Shown here: in pieces, positions 12,734 through 14,441 of the stretch | Position numbering within the stretch: the first letter of the stretch is position 1 | Layout of the letters: each line of letters opens with the position of its first letter | NCBI GenBank assembly: GCA_027066795.1 | Contig: JAMONA010000014.1 | Span: forward strand, 1-14,441 | DNA: 14,441 bases | Reading direction: 5' to 3' | From: Candidatus Kaiserbacteria bacterium | GTDB taxonomy: Bacteria > Patescibacteriota > Minisyncoccia > Phycocordibacterales > UBA2100 | Notes under the pieces: generated by a model | What the model was told of the DNA's origin: nothing | The model's input: the letters and a program-made list of their open reading frames with translations, nothing else | The model's database searches: none | Made by a program: the position numbers and the translations under genes

Positions 12734-14441
12734 CTACTCGCTTACAACCCTTAGCACCTCTTCTATGCTGGTAGTGCCGCCTGCTGCCTTTTTGATACCA
12801 TCCTCAAGCATTGTAAACATCCCCTCCTTGCGGGCTTGCTCCTCTATCTTGTCATTAGAGACTCCAGCTATCATGAGCTCTTTAATAGTCGGTGATATTG
12901 TAAGGACCTCTGAGATGCTCCTACGCCCAGAGTATCCGGTGCCACAATCTTTACTAGGCTTGGCCCTGTAAAATGGCATATTCTTCCACGTAGAGCTCTT
13001 TTTTACTATGTTCTCCTTCTTTAGACTCTTGAGTACTGACTTCATATCTATATGCTTGTCTATCTCCTCTACTTCATCTCTTGAGAGAGTATACTTCTCT
13101 CCTCCTCCACATAGTGAGCGCACGAGACGTTGCCCTATGACTACTTGCAACGTAGACACTAACAAGAAGGGCTCTACGCCAAGGTCCATAAGCCTCGCCA
13201 TGGCACCTGAGGCAGAGTTGGTATGTAGTGTTGAGAGTACGAGGTGCCCAGTTAAGGCAGCATTAATAGCTAGGCTGGCCGTCTCTTTGTCTCGTATCTC
13301 ACCGACCATGATGATGTCTGGGTCTTGGCGCATAAGTGAGCGTAGCCCTCCTGCAAATGTCAGCCCAATATCACTATGCACTTGTGTCTGGTTTATTCTT
13401 GGTAGTTGGTACTCTATAGGGTCTTCGATAGTAGAGATGTTTACGTCTGGAGTGTTGAGTAAGTCTAAAATAGAGTAAAGCGTAGTAGTCTTACCCGACC
13501 CAGTAGGGCCAGTAATAAGTATAATGCCGGTCTTGCTGCGCATAGCCTTATGCACTGCCTCTAGGGAGTCTCCAGTAAAGCCTAGCCCCTCAAGAGTGAA
13601 GCCTCCTGCCCCCTCTTTAAGCAATCGCATCACCACCTTCTCTCCATAGTGAGTAGGTAACACAGAGACACGTAGTGCCACCTTCTCTCCTGCGCTCTCC
13701 ATCTTAAAGCGACCATCTTGCGGCAGGCGCTTCTCGTCAAGTTTTAGGTTTGCCAGCACCTTTATACGAGCCACTATGGCACCGCCAGCACTCTTGGGCA
13801 GCTCCATAGCATCGTGCAGTATGCCGTCTATACGGTAGCGTATAAGTAAGCCTAGCTCATGTGGCTCTATGTGTATGTCTGAAGCACCTTGTACTATAGC
13901 GTGCTGCAGCAAGGCGTCTACTATGCGTACCGCAGGCACCTGGTTGGCCATTTGCTCTGTCTCTGCAAGGGTATCCTTACCGTCACCGTCATCTCCAGCC
14001 ATACTTAGGCGTGCGGCGTCCTCGTCTATCACTCCTGCTAGGTCCTCTTTAAGACTCTTGTGGTATTGCTTAAGAGCACTCTTTATAGACTGCTCGTTAG
14101 TCAACCTTGGTAAAATCCTTAAGCCTGTTTGCTTGCGTATAAAGTTGACCGCCCTTAGGTCATCAGTGTCTAGCATGGCCACCTCTAGGTCACCTACCTT
14201 ACCAATTCCGTCATCGTCCATAGTCTTCTTAAAGGCTATTATATTGTGTGTACGGGCTATTGGCTCGGGGATTATAGAGAGTATCTCGTAGTCTACTTTC
14301 TTTTTAGTTAAGTCTATAAATGGTACACCTAGTAGATATGCATAACTCTTGCGCAACTCACCGTCAGAGAGCGCACCTGAGGAGACGAGCACCTCGCCTA
14401 TCATCTTGTCCTCCTCTTCGGCTACATTTGCTAGGCGCTCA
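12734..14441 (-). CDS. pilB: Type IV pilus assembly ATPase PilB (GspE family), 5' end at window edge
   Basis: PilB is the cytoplasmic hexameric ATPase that powers pilus extension. Numbering from the Met at 14404 (556 aa), the GspE N-terminal domain covers residues 1-120 (GVPFIDL, IIPEPIARTHNIIAF). The motor core has Walker A GPTGSGKT (299-306), Asp box STIEDPIEY (324-332), Walker B DPDIIMVGEIRD (361-372) and His box TGHLVLSTLHTN (385-396). The family's usual tetracysteine zinc motif is reduced to Cys432 and Cys487. The frame remains open to the window edge (ERLANVAEEEDK precedes the Met), and the family normally has more N-terminal sequence, so the gene is taken as partial. The ATG at 14404 with GAGGAGG upstream is an alternative start. 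It ends in TAG and is coupled to the next gene. Confidence 0.95.
   Translation of the reverse strand, partial: ERLANVAEEEDKMIGEVLVSSGALSDGELRKSYAYLLGVPFIDLTKKKVDYEILSIIPEPIARTHNIIAFKKTMDDDGIGKVGDLEVAMLDTDDLRAVNFIRKQTGLRILPRLTNEQSIKSALKQYHKSLKEDLAGVIDEDAARLSMAGDDGDGKDTLAETEQMANQVPAVRIVDALLQHAIVQGASDIHIEPHELGLLIRYRIDGILHDAMELPKSAGGAIVARIKVLANLKLDEKRLPQDGRFKMESAGEKVALRVSVLPTHYGEKVVMRLLKEGAGGFTLEGLGFTGDSLEAVHKAMRSKTGIILITGPTGSGKTTTLYSILDLLNTPDVNISTIEDPIEYQLPRINQTQVHSDIGLTFAGGLRSLMRQDPDIIMVGEIRDKETASLAINAALTGHLVLSTLHTNSASGAMARLMDLGVEPFLLVSTLQVVIGQRLVRSLCGGGEKYTLSRDEVEEIDKHIDMKSVLKSLKKENIVKKSSTWKNMPFYRAKPSKDCGTGYSGRRSISEVLTISPTIKELMIAGVSNDKIEEQARKEGMFTMLEDGIKKAAGGTTSIEEVLRVVSE

Noticed and set aside
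13008..13478. 156-aa plus-strand ORF
   Set aside because: It is antisense to the conserved ATPase core of pilB.

Overview
The window suggests a reduced-genome bacterium of the Candidate Phyla Radiation (Patescibacteria), possibly Saccharibacteria. This rests on three things: type IV pilus genes of the kind common in that group sitting beside ribosomal genes, a 23S rRNA gene with no 16S upstream of it, and very compact leaders. The lineage call is an inference. TGA appears to be a normal stop (the 83-aa gene ends with it), so nothing indicates the TGA=Gly code of SR1/Gracilibacteria. Every confident gene is on the minus strand.

Minus-strand layout, from the right edge to the left. (1) 14441-11860: pilB (type IV pilus assembly ATPase, cut by the window edge) and an unrecognised 289-aa gene start 4 nt apart. 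(2) 11737-8886: two unrecognised genes, a 141-aa four-cysteine protein and a 746-aa multi-spanning membrane protein. Each has its own Shine-Dalgarno (SD) sequence and terminator, like an accessory insertion separating pilB from pilC. (3) 8663-6596: a class I methyltransferase-like gene, with a likely frameshifted N-terminal extension, then pilC. (4) 6550-2713: the str genes rpsL, rpsG and fusA, interrupted between rpsG and fusA by a small membrane-protein gene with its own promoter, SD and terminator. (5) 2663-1822: a 44-aa peptide gene with a long foldable leader, then an 83-aa single-span membrane protein gene. (6) 1739-1: a candidate ~94-nt small RNA with a canonical promoter and terminator, a hairpin-rich leader, and the 5' part of 23S rRNA running off the left edge.

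Three observations tie the region together. Several promoters (rpsL, methyltransferase, weakly pilC) put the -10 box only 8-11 nt from the start codon, implying leaderless or nearly leaderless mRNAs, whereas the small accessory genes have strong SD sequences. Ribosomal protein S12 carries Arg where streptomycin-sensitive bacteria have Lys in the TPKKPNS loop and lacks the Pro of the second streptomycin loop. Nearly every short gene is closed by a strong hairpin, so the apparent co-directional cluster is several independent transcription units.

Stretches over 300 nt without a protein gene are 1228-1876 (23S leader, small RNA, terminator) and 8557-8885 (methyltransferase extension and promoter, two hairpins). 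No tRNA, CRISPR array, insertion sequence or attachment site was seen.
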